A DNA stretch of 64,000 bases from contig NZ_JAPYKK010000001.1 of assembly GCF_029623395.1 (NCBI RefSeq), forward strand, positions 359,327-423,326, in the 5' to 3' direction. Shown one piece after another: positions 25,384 to 33,925 of the stretch. The notes beneath the pieces were generated by a model that was not told the DNA's origin, ran no database searches, and was given only the letters and a program-made list of their open reading frames with translations. Position 1 is the stretch's first letter. Every line of letters starts with the position of its first letter. The translations under genes and the position numbers were made by a program. This stretch comes from Sphingomonas echinoides (GTDB taxonomy: Bacteria > Pseudomonadota > Alphaproteobacteria > Sphingomonadales > Sphingomonadaceae).

Positions 25384-26178
25384 TCAGCCGCCGCGCACGG
25401 CGATGCAGGTCCGATCATCGTCGAGCTGCAGCACCAGATCGGCATAATCGGGCATCGTTTCGAGGATATGCCGCGTCAATCGCTCGTAATGACGGACGAA
25501 CGCCCGAACCTCGTCGTCGGACATCACCCCCGCGCCGTGCGCACCGGAGCGGCGCAGCGCCTTCTCCTGCTCTAGCCGCCACGCCAGCACCTGTGTCCAG
25601 CGCGGCGCCCGCAGCAGCGCGAGCAAATCGATCCGCGCGAACAGCCGCTGATACGCGCCGGCGAGCGCGGCATTGGCGTAGCGCCGCCAGACGCCGGACG
25701 GATCCCGCTCGCGCTCCAGCGCATTGACGGGTTCGGCCAGCGCAGCCGCATCCTGGGGCCGCGCACCGACACACCAGCCCTCGAAGATCACCAGTCGCGT
25801 GGGTACGGGCGCCGCGACCCACCGCGCGGGATCGACGCGGTCGTCGGTCGCCTTGTCGAACCGGGGCAAGGGCGGCGCTTCCCCGGCGTCGAGCCGCGCG
25901 AAGGTCGCCAGCCCGAGCGCAACGTCGTGCGTCCCCGGAACCCCGCGCGTGGCGAACAGCGGGTGGACATCCCGCGCAAGCTGCGCCCGTTCCCGTCGCG
26001 TGCGATACAGATCGTCGAGCGACAGCACGACCGTATGCGGGAACCGCGCGGCGAGCGCCGCCGCGACGGTCGATTTGCCGCTCCCCTGCGCCCCGCACAG
26101 GCCGAGCACCAGCGGCATCCGGCGGGGCTGCTCCAGCGCGCGCTCGATCGCGGTCGCGAGAATGTCCTCAGGCGACAC
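25384..26178 (-). CDS. P-loop kinase, likely D-glycerate 3-kinase
   Basis: 264 residues. Walker A GLCGAQGSGKST at 26-37, a DDLY motif after strand 2 (LSLDDLYRTR) and the block GVPGTHDV then PRFDKATDDR, which is the hallmark of the phosphoribulokinase-like D-glycerate kinase (GLYK) family. A later FEGWCVG block also fits. It would phosphorylate glycerate to 3-phosphoglycerate. It overlaps the upstream 2-hydroxyacid dehydrogenase gene by 11 bp, consistent with a glyoxylate/hydroxypyruvate to glycerate to 3-phosphoglycerate route. Confidence 0.85.
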   Translation of the reverse strand: MSPEDILATAIERALEQPRRMPLVLGLCGAQGSGKSTVAAALAARFPHTVVLSLDDLYRTRRERAQLARDVHPLFATRGVPGTHDVALGLATFARLDAGEAPPLPRFDKATDDRVDPARWVAAPVPTRLVIFEGWCVGARPQDAAALAEPVNALERERDPSGVWRRYANAALAGAYQRLFARIDLLALLRAPRWTQVLAWRLEQEKALRRSGAHGAGVMSDDEVRAFVRHYERLTRHILETMPDYADLVLQLDDDRTCIAVRGG

Positions 26179-27139
26179 GATCAGGCAATGCGCGACCCGC
26201 GAAGAACGCGTCGAGATTGTCGACCGCCTGCATCCCCATCGCTTCGCGCGCGCCGCGCGTCGCGCTGCCGAGATGCGGCAGGAGAACCGTCCGCGGGCTC
26301 GCCAGAAGCGCAGGACTCACCGCCGGCTCATTCTCATACACGTCGAGACCCGCCGCCGCGATCCGCCCCTCCGCCAGCGCCGCCACCAGCGCCGCCTCGT
26401 CGATCACCGATCCGCGCGCGGTGTTGATGATGATCGCGGTCGGCTTCGCCTTGGCCAGCAGGGCGGCATCGAGGAAATAATGCGTCGCCGCACCACCGGG
26501 GATGTGCAGCGACACGACATCCGCCTCCGCCACCAGTGCTTCGGCGGATGCGGCGCGGGTCGCGCCCAGCATCGCCTCGACGTCGGGCGCGACCGGGCTA
26601 CGCGAGAAATAGCGAATGTGCATTCCCAGACCCCGCGCGCGCGCCGCAGTACGCCGGGCGATTCGACCAAAGCCGATCAGCCCGAGCGTACTTCCCTCGA
26701 GCGACTCGCCCACCAGATGAGTCGGACGCCAGCCGGTCCATTCCCCCGCACGCAATTCGCGCTCACCCTCGCCCGCGCGACGGGCGGCCATCAACATCAG
26801 CAGGATCGCGAGTTCCGCGGTCGCTTCGGTCAGCGCCCCGGGGGTGTTGCTGACCGCGATCCCGGCCGCCGCGGCCGCGGCGACGTCGATATGCTCCACG
26901 CCAGCGCCGTAATTGGCGATCACCCGGACGCGCCGCTCCGGGGTCGCCAGCAGATCGGCATCGATCCGGTCGGTGATCGTCGGCACGATCGCATCGAACG
27001 AGCGCATCGCATCGCGCAAGTCTGCGCTGGTCAGCGCGACGTCCCCGGGATTGAAGACCGCGTCATAGGTCTCGGCAAGGCGCTGTTCGACGACTTGCGG
27101 CAAGCGCCGGGTCACGCGGATGCGGGGGCGATCGGTCAC
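26168..27139 (-). CDS. D-2-hydroxyacid dehydrogenase (glyoxylate/hydroxypyruvate reductase-like)
   Basis: 323 residues. NAD(P)-binding GLIGFGRIARRTA in the central Rossmann domain, catalytic Arg in NTARGSVIDE, Glu in DVYENEP and His in LLPHLGSAT. The arrangement matches GyaR/GhrB-type reductases. Its overlap with a glycerate-kinase gene suggests reduction of glyoxylate or hydroxypyruvate. It starts 1 bp after the PiT stop codon, so it is part of the minus-strand operon. Confidence 0.9.
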   Translation of the reverse strand: MTDRPRIRVTRRLPQVVEQRLAETYDAVFNPGDVALTSADLRDAMRSFDAIVPTITDRIDADLLATPERRVRVIANYGAGVEHIDVAAAAAAGIAVSNTPGALTEATAELAILLMLMAARRAGEGERELRAGEWTGWRPTHLVGESLEGSTLGLIGFGRIARRTAARARGLGMHIRYFSRSPVAPDVEAMLGATRAASAEALVAEADVVSLHIPGGAATHYFLDAALLAKAKPTAIIINTARGSVIDEAALVAALAEGRIAAAGLDVYENEPAVSPALLASPRTVLLPHLGSATRGAREAMGMQAVDNLDAFFAGRALPDRVA

Positions 27140-27140
27140 C

Positions 27141-28154
27141 TCAGATCAGCGTCGTCAGCAGGTAGAAGAGCGCGCCGACCGCCGCCGACGCCGGGATGGT
27201 GATGATCCACGCGACCAGCACGTTCTGCGCGACGCCCCAGCGCACCGCCGACGCACGGCGGGCGACGCCCGCGCCGATGATGCAGCCGGTGATCGTGTGC
27301 GTCGTCGACACCGGAATCCCGAGCAGCGACGCGGCAAACACCATTACCGATCCACCGAGCGACGCGCTGAACCCTTGGTGCTGCGACAGCTTGGTGATCC
27401 GCGATCCCATCGTCTCGATGATCTTCCACCCGCCCGTCAGCGTGCCGAGCCCCATCGCGACGTAACAGCTGATCGCGACCCAATGCGGCACTTCGAAATC
27501 GCCGTGGAGATAGCCGGTCGAGAACAGCAAGACGGTGATGATTCCCATCGTCTTCTGCGCATCGTTGAGGCCGTGGCTAAGCGAATAGGCGCCCGACGAA
27601 ATCAGATGCAGCGCGCGGAACGAACGTTCCGCGACGCGGTTGCTCGCGCGCCGGAACAGCCAGCTCGAGATCAGCATGATCAGCATCGACAGGATCATGC
27701 CGAGCACCGGCGACAGCACGATCGCGATCAGCGTCTTGTTCAATCCGCTCCACTGCACCCCGGTGATGCCGGCATGCGCGACTCCCGATCCGATCATCCC
27801 GCCGACCAGCGCGTGGCTCGACGAGGAGGGAATACCCTTCAACCACGTCACGACGTTCCAGAACATCGCGCCGACCAGCGCGCCGAACACCACCGCCGGG
27901 GTCACCAGTTCCTGGGCAATCAGCCCCTTTCCGATCGTCGAGGCGACCGCGTGCAGGCTGGGGAAGGTGATCGTCAGGAAATAGGCGGCGAAATTGAAGA
28001 ATCCGGCGAACAGCACGGCGTGGACCGGCTTGAGCAGCCGGGTCGAAACGACCGTGGCGATCGAATTGGCCGCGTCATGCAATCCATTGAGGAAATCGAA
28101 CGCAAGCGCGACCGCGATGAGGCCGACGAGCAGCGGAAAGGCGAGACTGTACAT
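27141..28154 (-). CDS. pit: PiT family inorganic phosphate transporter
   Basis: 337 residues with about ten membrane helices and the two PiT signature repeats: FDFLNGLHDAANSIATVVSTR near the N-terminus and LSHGLNDAQKTMGI in the second half. Low-affinity phosphate (or metal-phosphate) symporter. The upstream neighbour, 11 bp away, carries a DUF47 (PhoU-like) domain; DUF47-PiT pairs are widespread and DUF47 is thought to regulate the transporter. Confidence 0.95.
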   Translation of the reverse strand: MYSLAFPLLVGLIAVALAFDFLNGLHDAANSIATVVSTRLLKPVHAVLFAGFFNFAAYFLTITFPSLHAVASTIGKGLIAQELVTPAVVFGALVGAMFWNVVTWLKGIPSSSSHALVGGMIGSGVAHAGITGVQWSGLNKTLIAIVLSPVLGMILSMLIMLISSWLFRRASNRVAERSFRALHLISSGAYSLSHGLNDAQKTMGIITVLLFSTGYLHGDFEVPHWVAISCYVAMGLGTLTGGWKIIETMGSRITKLSQHQGFSASLGGSVMVFAASLLGIPVSTTHTITGCIIGAGVARRASAVRWGVAQNVLVAWIITIPASAAVGALFYLLTTLI

Positions 28155-28165
28155 CTGTCGGTCGT

Positions 28166-29383
28166 TCAGGCGTGATCGATGACGATGCCATCGATTTCGT
28201 TGGCAACGTCCTCGAACGCGTCGACGATGCGTTCGAGATGCTTGTACACCTCCCGCGAAACGATGAACCCGCGCGTATCGGTCGCGCCCATTTCCTTGAA
28301 CGCCCGCTTGACGCCGTTGGTGTGGATCTCGTCGGCGTGGCTCTCCATGCGCACCATGCGTTCGGTCAGCTCGTGCAACCGCGCGCCATTGCGCCCGACG
28401 TCGCGCAGCAACGGCATCGCCTCCGCGGTCAACCGCGCGGCATCGACGATGATCGCCGCCATGTCCTTCATTTCCTGGGTGAAGCTGGTCACCTCGTACA
28501 GATCGATCGCCTGCACCGCGGCCTGCATCTCATCGATCGAATCGTCCATCGCGCCGATCAGGCTGGTGATCGCGCCGCGATCGAAGGGCGTGAGGAAGGT
28601 GCGGCGCACCGTCAGCAGCATCTCGCGATTGATATTGTCGGCATCCTGCTCGCGTTCGATCACCTCGCGGATATGGTCCGCGGCGGCGCCGGATTCGCCC
28701 TGCAGCAAGCGAGACACCGCATCGGCCCCCGCTCCGATCGCGACGGCATGGGCCTCGAACAGCTCGAAGAAATTGCCCGTACGGGGAAGCAGACGCTGGA
28801 ACCAGGCGAACATCGGACTGACTTTCGATTTCTGGGCTACGGTTGCCAGCACACCATTGCGTTGCGCGGCGGTTTTGAATTCGGACGGACCGAAGGAACG
28901 GATGAGGTCGCTCAGGTCGCTTTCGTCGACGGCATTGGCGGCATCGGGCAGCGAAAACCAGCGCCGTTCGCGCTGCGACTGCTCCTTCCACGAATCGAGC
29001 TCGCGCGTGACGGCCAGCGGGAAGACGTCCACGTCGAGCATCAGCGACGCGCCGTTCCCCTTCCGCTTGCGATAGCGATACGACCCCAGCGGAGTCGGGC
29101 AGACGAGACCGCTGACGCCCGCCTCTTCGTGGGCCTCCACCGCGGCCGCCGCATGCGCCAGCATCCCGGTCATCGGATTGCCCTTGGGGATCACCCAGCG
29201 CTTGGTTTCCCGCGACGTGACGAGCAGTACGCGCACCGGCGAATCGATCTTCGTCCCGTCGGTGCGATACGGCAGAGCAGCAATTTGACGAATAACAAGG
29301 CTCCCTTTGCGCAGGGACCGTATCGAAGCGCGCCCGCGCAGCCAATGCTTTTGCACAAATCGCGCGGCCATCCGCCGCCACAC
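28166..29383 (-). CDS. Nudix hydrolase fused to DUF47 (PhoU-like) domain
   Basis: 405 residues in one open frame. Residues about 25-185 are a Nudix domain. Its box reads G-x5-M-x7-VEAHEEAGV: the catalytic Glu cluster is kept, while the canonical first Glu and Arg are replaced. The KGNPMTG lead-in is typical of diadenosine/diphosphoinositol-type Nudix proteins. Residues about 195-405 are a DUF47 four-helix-type domain beginning PMFAWFQRLLP, the usual N-terminus of stand-alone DUF47 proteins. No stop separates the parts; an internal ATG at the junction could also make free DUF47. It precedes pit by 11 bp. Confidence 0.88.
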   Translation of the reverse strand: MWRRMAARFVQKHWLRGRASIRSLRKGSLVIRQIAALPYRTDGTKIDSPVRVLLVTSRETKRWVIPKGNPMTGMLAHAAAAVEAHEEAGVSGLVCPTPLGSYRYRKRKGNGASLMLDVDVFPLAVTRELDSWKEQSQRERRWFSLPDAANAVDESDLSDLIRSFGPSEFKTAAQRNGVLATVAQKSKVSPMFAWFQRLLPRTGNFFELFEAHAVAIGAGADAVSRLLQGESGAAADHIREVIEREQDADNINREMLLTVRRTFLTPFDRGAITSLIGAMDDSIDEMQAAVQAIDLYEVTSFTQEMKDMAAIIVDAARLTAEAMPLLRDVGRNGARLHELTERMVRMESHADEIHTNGVKRAFKEMGATDTRGFIVSREVYKHLERIVDAFEDVANEIDGIVIDHA

Positions 29384-29420
29384 ACAGGCCTGCGAGGGTC
29401 ATGCCCGTTCGGGCGCAGCC

Positions 29421-30704
29421 TTACGCGACCACGGCGGGCGGGGCGTCCTTGTCGGGGTCGCGGCCATGCCGCCGGTCGAGCAGCCGCATGATCGGCGTCA
29501 CCGTCAGCCCATGCAGCACGATCGAGAACAGCACGACCAACCCCATCAGCCCCCACAGGCGCTCAGCCTGCGCGACCTCGATATGGTTGAGCCCATACGC
29601 CAGATAATAGATCGATCCGACCCCGCGGATCCCGAAGAACGCGAGCGTCAGCTTTTCCGAGCGATCCGCCTGGTGCCCCGTCAAGCCGATCAACCCGGTG
29701 ATCGGGCGGATGACCAGCAGGATCACCAGCGCGATCAGCACGTCCACCAGCGACACCGACGCCAGCAGCCCACTCACCAGCGCGCCGCCGAACAGCAGCA
29801 GCAACACCATCATCGCCAGCCGTTCGATCTGTTCGGTCACGTCGTGCATGTCGTGGTGGAAGTCGTGCGTCCGGTGCGTGCCGCGGAACGTCAACGCGGT
29901 GACGAACACCGCGAGAAAACCGTAGCAGTGGAGGAGCTCGGTAAAACCATAAGAGATGCAGGTCGCCGCCAGCGCGATCAGCCCGTCGCCGGTCTGGGCA
30001 AGCTTGGTCTGCGCCGGGACATGGAACGTCAGCCACCCGAAGGCACGGCCGATCGCCCACCCCACGCCGATCCCCGCGCCGATCTCCCACACCACCCGGT
30101 ACGTCAGCCACTCCCCCACCCACGGCCGGCTCGCCCCGGCCGCGGCGAGCATGATCGCGAGATGGACGAACGGAAACGCGAAACCATCGTTGAGGCCAGC
30201 CTCGGACGTGAGCCCGAACCGCACCTCGTCCTCATCCTCGCTCTTGGGCGGCCCGACTTGAATATCGGATGCCAGGACGGGATCGGTCGGCGCAAGGCTG
30301 GCCGCGAGCAGCAGCGCGATCGCCCAGGGCAGTCCCATTCCCCACGCCGTCACCACCGCAATCGCCAGGATGCCGAGCGGCATCGTGATCGCCAGCAGGC
30401 GCCAGGTGACGGTCCAGTCCTTCCAGCGGAACACCCGGTCGATCTTCAACCCCGCCCCCATCAGCGCGATGATGACGACGAATTCGGTAAAGCGCTCAGT
30501 CACCTCCGGGTAAAGCAGCGGCAGCGGCTTGAGCGTCACTTCCGGCAACGAGAACAGCGCCGCCCCCAGCGCGATGCACACGATCGGCAGCGACAGCGGC
30601 AGTTTGCGCAGCGCCAGCGGCAACCACACGACGAGCGCGGTCAGCAAGCCGAAGCCGGTGAGCATGAGAATGTACGGATCGGGTGACCCGAGAGCGGCAA
30701 TCAT
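29421..30704 (-). CDS. CPA-type cation:proton antiporter
   Basis: 427 residues with about twelve membrane helices. The core segment (SLAPTDPVLASDIQVG, then FGLTSEAGLNDGFAFPFV) carries the TDP and ND motifs of CPA1 NhaP-type Na+ or K+/H+ antiporters. ATG 30704 was chosen since the longer frame to 30818 adds a Cys/Arg-rich leader without family support. There is no C-terminal RCK domain. It is the first gene of a minus-strand operon that continues with Nudix-DUF47 (37 bp away), PiT, dehydrogenase and kinase. Confidence 0.9.
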   Translation of the reverse strand: MIAALGSPDPYILMLTGFGLLTALVVWLPLALRKLPLSLPIVCIALGAALFSLPEVTLKPLPLLYPEVTERFTEFVVIIALMGAGLKIDRVFRWKDWTVTWRLLAITMPLGILAIAVVTAWGMGLPWAIALLLAASLAPTDPVLASDIQVGPPKSEDEDEVRFGLTSEAGLNDGFAFPFVHLAIMLAAAGASRPWVGEWLTYRVVWEIGAGIGVGWAIGRAFGWLTFHVPAQTKLAQTGDGLIALAATCISYGFTELLHCYGFLAVFVTALTFRGTHRTHDFHHDMHDVTEQIERLAMMVLLLLFGGALVSGLLASVSLVDVLIALVILLVIRPITGLIGLTGHQADRSEKLTLAFFGIRGVGSIYYLAYGLNHIEVAQAERLWGLMGLVVLFSIVLHGLTVTPIMRLLDRRHGRDPDKDAPPAVVA

Positions 30705-31009
30705 GACGGGTCTTTCCGTTGCAAACACGCCGTCGCGGCAGCACGGTGCATGCCAGGACAGTGGGGCGATATCGGGACGACACGCGACGGGACCAAGCAT
30801 CCCGCGCCGCATATGCAAGAGGGAAACGCCCCAGAAGCGATTTGGACCCTTCGGGATCTCCGGCCATGCTCGCCCCGGATCGCATGGCGTGAAGGGATCG
30901 ATCCGCTTCGCCCGCCGAAACCGTCATGGCGGATCGTCCCGGTCGGGACCTTTCTGGCGAGGCAGGCGTATCGCTTGTTCGTCAGGATGGCACAGAAAGA
31001 GACCAGCGG
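30705..31009. other. Divergent intergenic region, 305 bp
   Basis: Separates the antiporter gene (minus) from the GH130 gene (plus) and must hold the promoters of both. I see no clear operator or hairpin. An 87-codon frame at 30750-31013 overlaps the GH130 start in ATGA but has weak coding character and no recognisable domain; see the rejected list. Confidence 0.5.
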
Positions 31010-32287
31010 ATGATTGCAGCGGACGTGTTCACCACCCTCGACATCGAACTCAAACCGGATCCTTCCCGTACCGTCATCCGTCCGTTCAGCTTCGAATATC
31101 CCTCCGCGTTCAACCAGACGCCGACGCGCCTCCAAGAAGTCGCGGCGCGGGTCATGGCGTTGGAGCCAGAAGCGCGCGACCGCATGTTGCGACTGCTCAA
31201 CGATGCGATGGCAACGCGGCACCGTAACGTCGAAAACGTCTTCCTGCGGCGGTTTGAAGAGGTCAAAGGCGACCTCGGCGACCTGGACGTTCCGGAAAAG
31301 CGCGATCAACTGCTGTTGGGTGCCTATTTCAGCCAGGAGTATGCGTTCGAATCCGCAGCGTTGTTCAACCCGAGCATCGTCACCCTGCCCGACCAGGATC
31401 CGAACGACGACAGCATCCGCTTCATCATTTCGCTGCGCGGCGTGGGCGAGGGCCATATTTCTTCCGTCACGTTCCGGACCGGGACGTGGGACGGCGGCAC
31501 CGATCTCGTCGTCGATCCCCCGAGCGAGCAAGGCGTTCCGCCGCGGATCGACAGCGACAACGACGGCTGGGTGCGGATGCGCGCGGAGGACAGCGAGGAC
31601 ATTTCCGAAACCGTGATCTTCCCGATTCTGCCGAGCCAGCGGAAAGGCGTCGAGGATCTGCGCCTCGTACGGTTTACCGATCACGACGGCGTGGAAAGCG
31701 TGATCGGGACGTACACCGCGTTCGACGGCAACACCGCGCGCGCCGAGCTGCTGCGCGGCATCGATCAGCGGACGTTCGAAATGCGGGCGCTGACCGGCGA
31801 AATGGCCGGATACAAGGGCATGGCGCTGTTTCCGCGACGGGTCGATGGACGCTTCGCGATGATCGGGCGACAGGACAACGTCAATCTGTGGCTGCTCTAT
31901 TCCGATGATCTCCTGAACTGGGATGAAGGCAGCCCGATCATGGGTCCCAAATACCCGTGGGAGTTCGTCCAGATCGGCAATTGCGGCTCGCCGATCGAAA
32001 TCGATGAAGGCTGGCTGCTGTTCACGCATGGCGTGGGCATGGTGCGCGGCTATTGTGTTGGCGCGTGCCTGCTGGACAAGGACGACCCGTCGAAAGTCCT
32101 TGCCCGCACCCCGTCCCCGCTCCTGTTCCCCTCCGGCGAGCAACGCGGCGGCTATGTACCGAACGTGACGTACAGTTGCGGCGCACTGCTGCATCGACGG
32201 CGGATCCTGTTGCCCTATGCAATCGGCGATGAATATAGCGCCTTCGCCACCGGCAGTGTCGACGACCTGCTCGGCGTGATGGTGTAG
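31010..32287 (+). CDS. Glycoside hydrolase family 130 (beta-mannoside phosphorylase-type) protein
   Basis: 425 residues. The five-bladed propeller of GH130 is recognisable from blocks such as RPFSFEYPSAFNQ near the N-terminus, MALFPRRVDGRFAMIGRQDN, DDLLNWDEG and WEFVQIGNCGSPIEIDEGW, LFTHGVG, and the later YSCGALLHRRRILLPYAIGD. GH130 enzymes phosphorolyse or hydrolyse beta-mannosides such as mannosyl-glucose or mannobiose. ATG 31010 is used with AAAGAGA upstream; an in-frame start at 30926 is possible. It is a single gene, with a hairpin 64 bp after the stop. Confidence 0.85.
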   Translation: MIAADVFTTLDIELKPDPSRTVIRPFSFEYPSAFNQTPTRLQEVAARVMALEPEARDRMLRLLNDAMATRHRNVENVFLRRFEEVKGDLGDLDVPEKRDQLLLGAYFSQEYAFESAALFNPSIVTLPDQDPNDDSIRFIISLRGVGEGHISSVTFRTGTWDGGTDLVVDPPSEQGVPPRIDSDNDGWVRMRAEDSEDISETVIFPILPSQRKGVEDLRLVRFTDHDGVESVIGTYTAFDGNTARAELLRGIDQRTFEMRALTGEMAGYKGMALFPRRVDGRFAMIGRQDNVNLWLLYSDDLLNWDEGSPIMGPKYPWEFVQIGNCGSPIEIDEGWLLFTHGVGMVRGYCVGACLLDKDDPSKVLARTPSPLLFPSGEQRGGYVPNVTYSCGALLHRRRILLPYAIGDEYSAFATGSVDDLLGVMV

Positions 32288-32350
32288 ACCGTCACTGACC
32301 AATAAGGCCGTCTGACGCGCACCTTGCGAACGGCGGGTAGTGTCGCCCTC

Positions 32351-32382
32351 CTCGCCAACGCGCCGCCCCGCGCGTTGGCGAG
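32351..32382 (+). terminator. Hairpin terminator after the GH130 gene
   Basis: Perfect 12-bp stem CTCGCCAACGCG / CGCGTTGGCGAG with an 8-nt loop, 64 bp after the GH130 stop, followed by GATTCGCTTTGATAG. The T content after the stem is modest, so termination is likely but not certain. Confidence 0.6.
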
Positions 32383-32936
32383 GATTCGCTTTGATAGTGC
32401 GACGTCGCACCCGTCGGACTGGCTACGCTCTCTACGGCGTCCGGCGTCGCTCCTCGCACGCTGACCCGACTTCAAGCCGCTGATCCTCGATCGACCTGTC
32501 GAGAGCATCGCGATTCGCGCGTCATAGACCCCATACGGTCATGCGCTGCCGCCGGCAATAACCGGATACTCCACCCGCTGATCTTCGTAATAATCTTATT
32601 ACGACGTTTAGTTTATCACGCGTCGAACATTAGAGTTTTCGAGCAAAATAGTACGAGCCTAATGCAACTAGGCTTTGATATTATAATACTTTTTCCCATA
32701 AAAATACGACCTTCTGTGCTCTCCTTAGTTCTCTTAATGCCGTTCAAGTCATTTGGTTGTTCTTCGACTCATTAACTGTGTTCCAAAATGGAATGTTATC
32801 GACTATAGACTCGCCTTTAGATCGAGTCCGGAAGCGTGTTGAGCTCCTTATACCGATCTTCTGTACCCTATTATTGCGTGCGATTTGGATGGAACAGCAT
32901 TTTCCTGTCTAGGGCCGATGCTTGGTCGGGGGAAGC
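32383..32936. other. Non-coding AT-rich island
   Basis: No convincing gene. From about 32,560 the base composition drops sharply to AT-rich, unlike the GC-rich flanks, up to the start of the orphan secreted-protein gene. It contains a small hairpin (AGCCTA-N7-TAGGCT, 32656-32674) followed by an AT-rich run ending in TTTTT, terminator-like on the plus strand. There are no transposase fragments, terminal repeats or tRNA. The composition suggests imported DNA or a large promoter region for the following gene. Confidence 0.6.
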
Positions 32937-33488
32937 ATGCGCGTCACGGGCTATCTACTTCAGTCGTTGTTTTTCGTGGCGACGACTCCGCTCTGTGCGA
33001 TGAGTGCGGATGCTTCAGCGAGATCGAGCGAGCGCTATGAATTCCGCAGCGAAGATCTCGAAACGACTCTTCACATAGGCAATCCAACGCCATCGTGGAA
33101 AACGACGGCGAATACCAGTGCTCGACTGACGATCAATACGCCGCCCCGTGGCGGTCTACTATCGTCTGATGGTTGCGATGCACAGGAATACTCTTCCAAT
33201 GCTTCGATCGCTCGAGATTTGGTTTGCACTACGGAAAGCGGCCTGCCCCACCTTGCCGAACCGTCCCGGCGGATGGCCGGAATCCGGCCCGTTTCGGCGT
33301 TCATCGACATGGGCGACAGCATGAGCAACCGCATCATGTACAAATATCACAAAAGCCAGGTCCACGAATTCGAGATCTTGAGCTTGCTCAAACTGTATCC
33401 CGGTATCCTCGAAGCGCTGCGGGTAAAATTCGGGAACCCTGCCGGAGACCGGAACACCAGCATCATGAACATCTACCGGCCGGACTAA
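32937..33488 (+). CDS. Secreted protein of unknown function
   Basis: 183 residues, not recognised. A signal peptide (VTGYLLQSLFFVATTPLCAMSA) is followed by a polar, Ser/Thr-rich region with Cys residues (SDGCDAQ, DLVCTTE) and a more ordered C-terminal part (FIDMGDSMSNRIMYKYHKSQ, then ILSLLKLYPGILEALRVKF). The GC content is lower than that of its neighbours and the gene follows an AT-rich island, pointing to horizontal transfer. GGGGGA lies directly before ATG 32937; a TTG at 32922 is less likely. No partner gene is evident. Confidence 0.65.
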   Translation: MRVTGYLLQSLFFVATTPLCAMSADASARSSERYEFRSEDLETTLHIGNPTPSWKTTANTSARLTINTPPRGGLLSSDGCDAQEYSSNASIARDLVCTTESGLPHLAEPSRRMAGIRPVSAFIDMGDSMSNRIMYKYHKSQVHEFEILSLLKLYPGILEALRVKFGNPAGDRNTSIMNIYRPD

Positions 33489-33925
33489 GCTGTTCTTGTA
33501 GTGCAGGCACCGACGCCGTGTTCATGCGTCGGAATCCGCCGTGCGCCCGCCCTGCCCCCTCGGCACAACGCCAAAACGCCTGCGCGAACGGTCCGAAGTT
33601 CCCGACAGATGACGGAATCGTCCACGTGCCTTTTGAAGACCGGCACGACCAGCCGGCTCGCCCTCCCGACAGGAAGGCAGAGGGCGTCCGGGATGCAGAC
33701 CGATGTTGGGCAGTAATCGCGCAGCACGGATACGGCGCGCCTCACGCGCTGGGTTTCGCGTAGCGCTTCCAAGGGAGGATCGCGAGCGATCCGCCGGGCA
33801 CGCGCCGCTGCCGCTGCCGTGCGCAACCCGCGACAAAAAAACGGGCGGCTGAGGAGCAGCCGCCCGCGCGCGCAGAGAAAAGGGCGCTGCCCCCGCCCGT
33901 TCGTCAGGCTGGGGCAGCAGAACTA
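33489..33925. other. Intergenic region, 437 bp
   Basis: Lies between the orphan secreted-protein gene and the convergent alpha/beta-hydrolase-like gene. Apart from the strong terminator at 33835-33866 I see nothing supportable; the open frames here lack ribosome sites and domains. Confidence 0.5.
33835..33866 (-). terminator. Rho-independent terminator of the alpha/beta-hydrolase-like gene
   Basis: 10-bp perfect stem CGGGCGGCTG / CAGCCGCCCG with a 5-nt loop (33842-33866). On the minus strand it is followed by seven T (33841-33835). This is the clearest intrinsic terminator in the window and lies 60 bp after the stop of the minus-strand gene. Confidence 0.92.

Noticed and set aside
30750..31013. 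87-codon plus-strand frame ending in ATGA overlap with the GH130 start
   Set aside because: The overlap is suggestive, but third-position bias is weak, no ribosome site is clear and the product has no recognisable domain. It is kept only as a remote possibility.
32383..32936. Insertion-sequence remnant in the AT-rich island
   Set aside because: No transposase fragment, terminal inverted repeats or target duplications were found.
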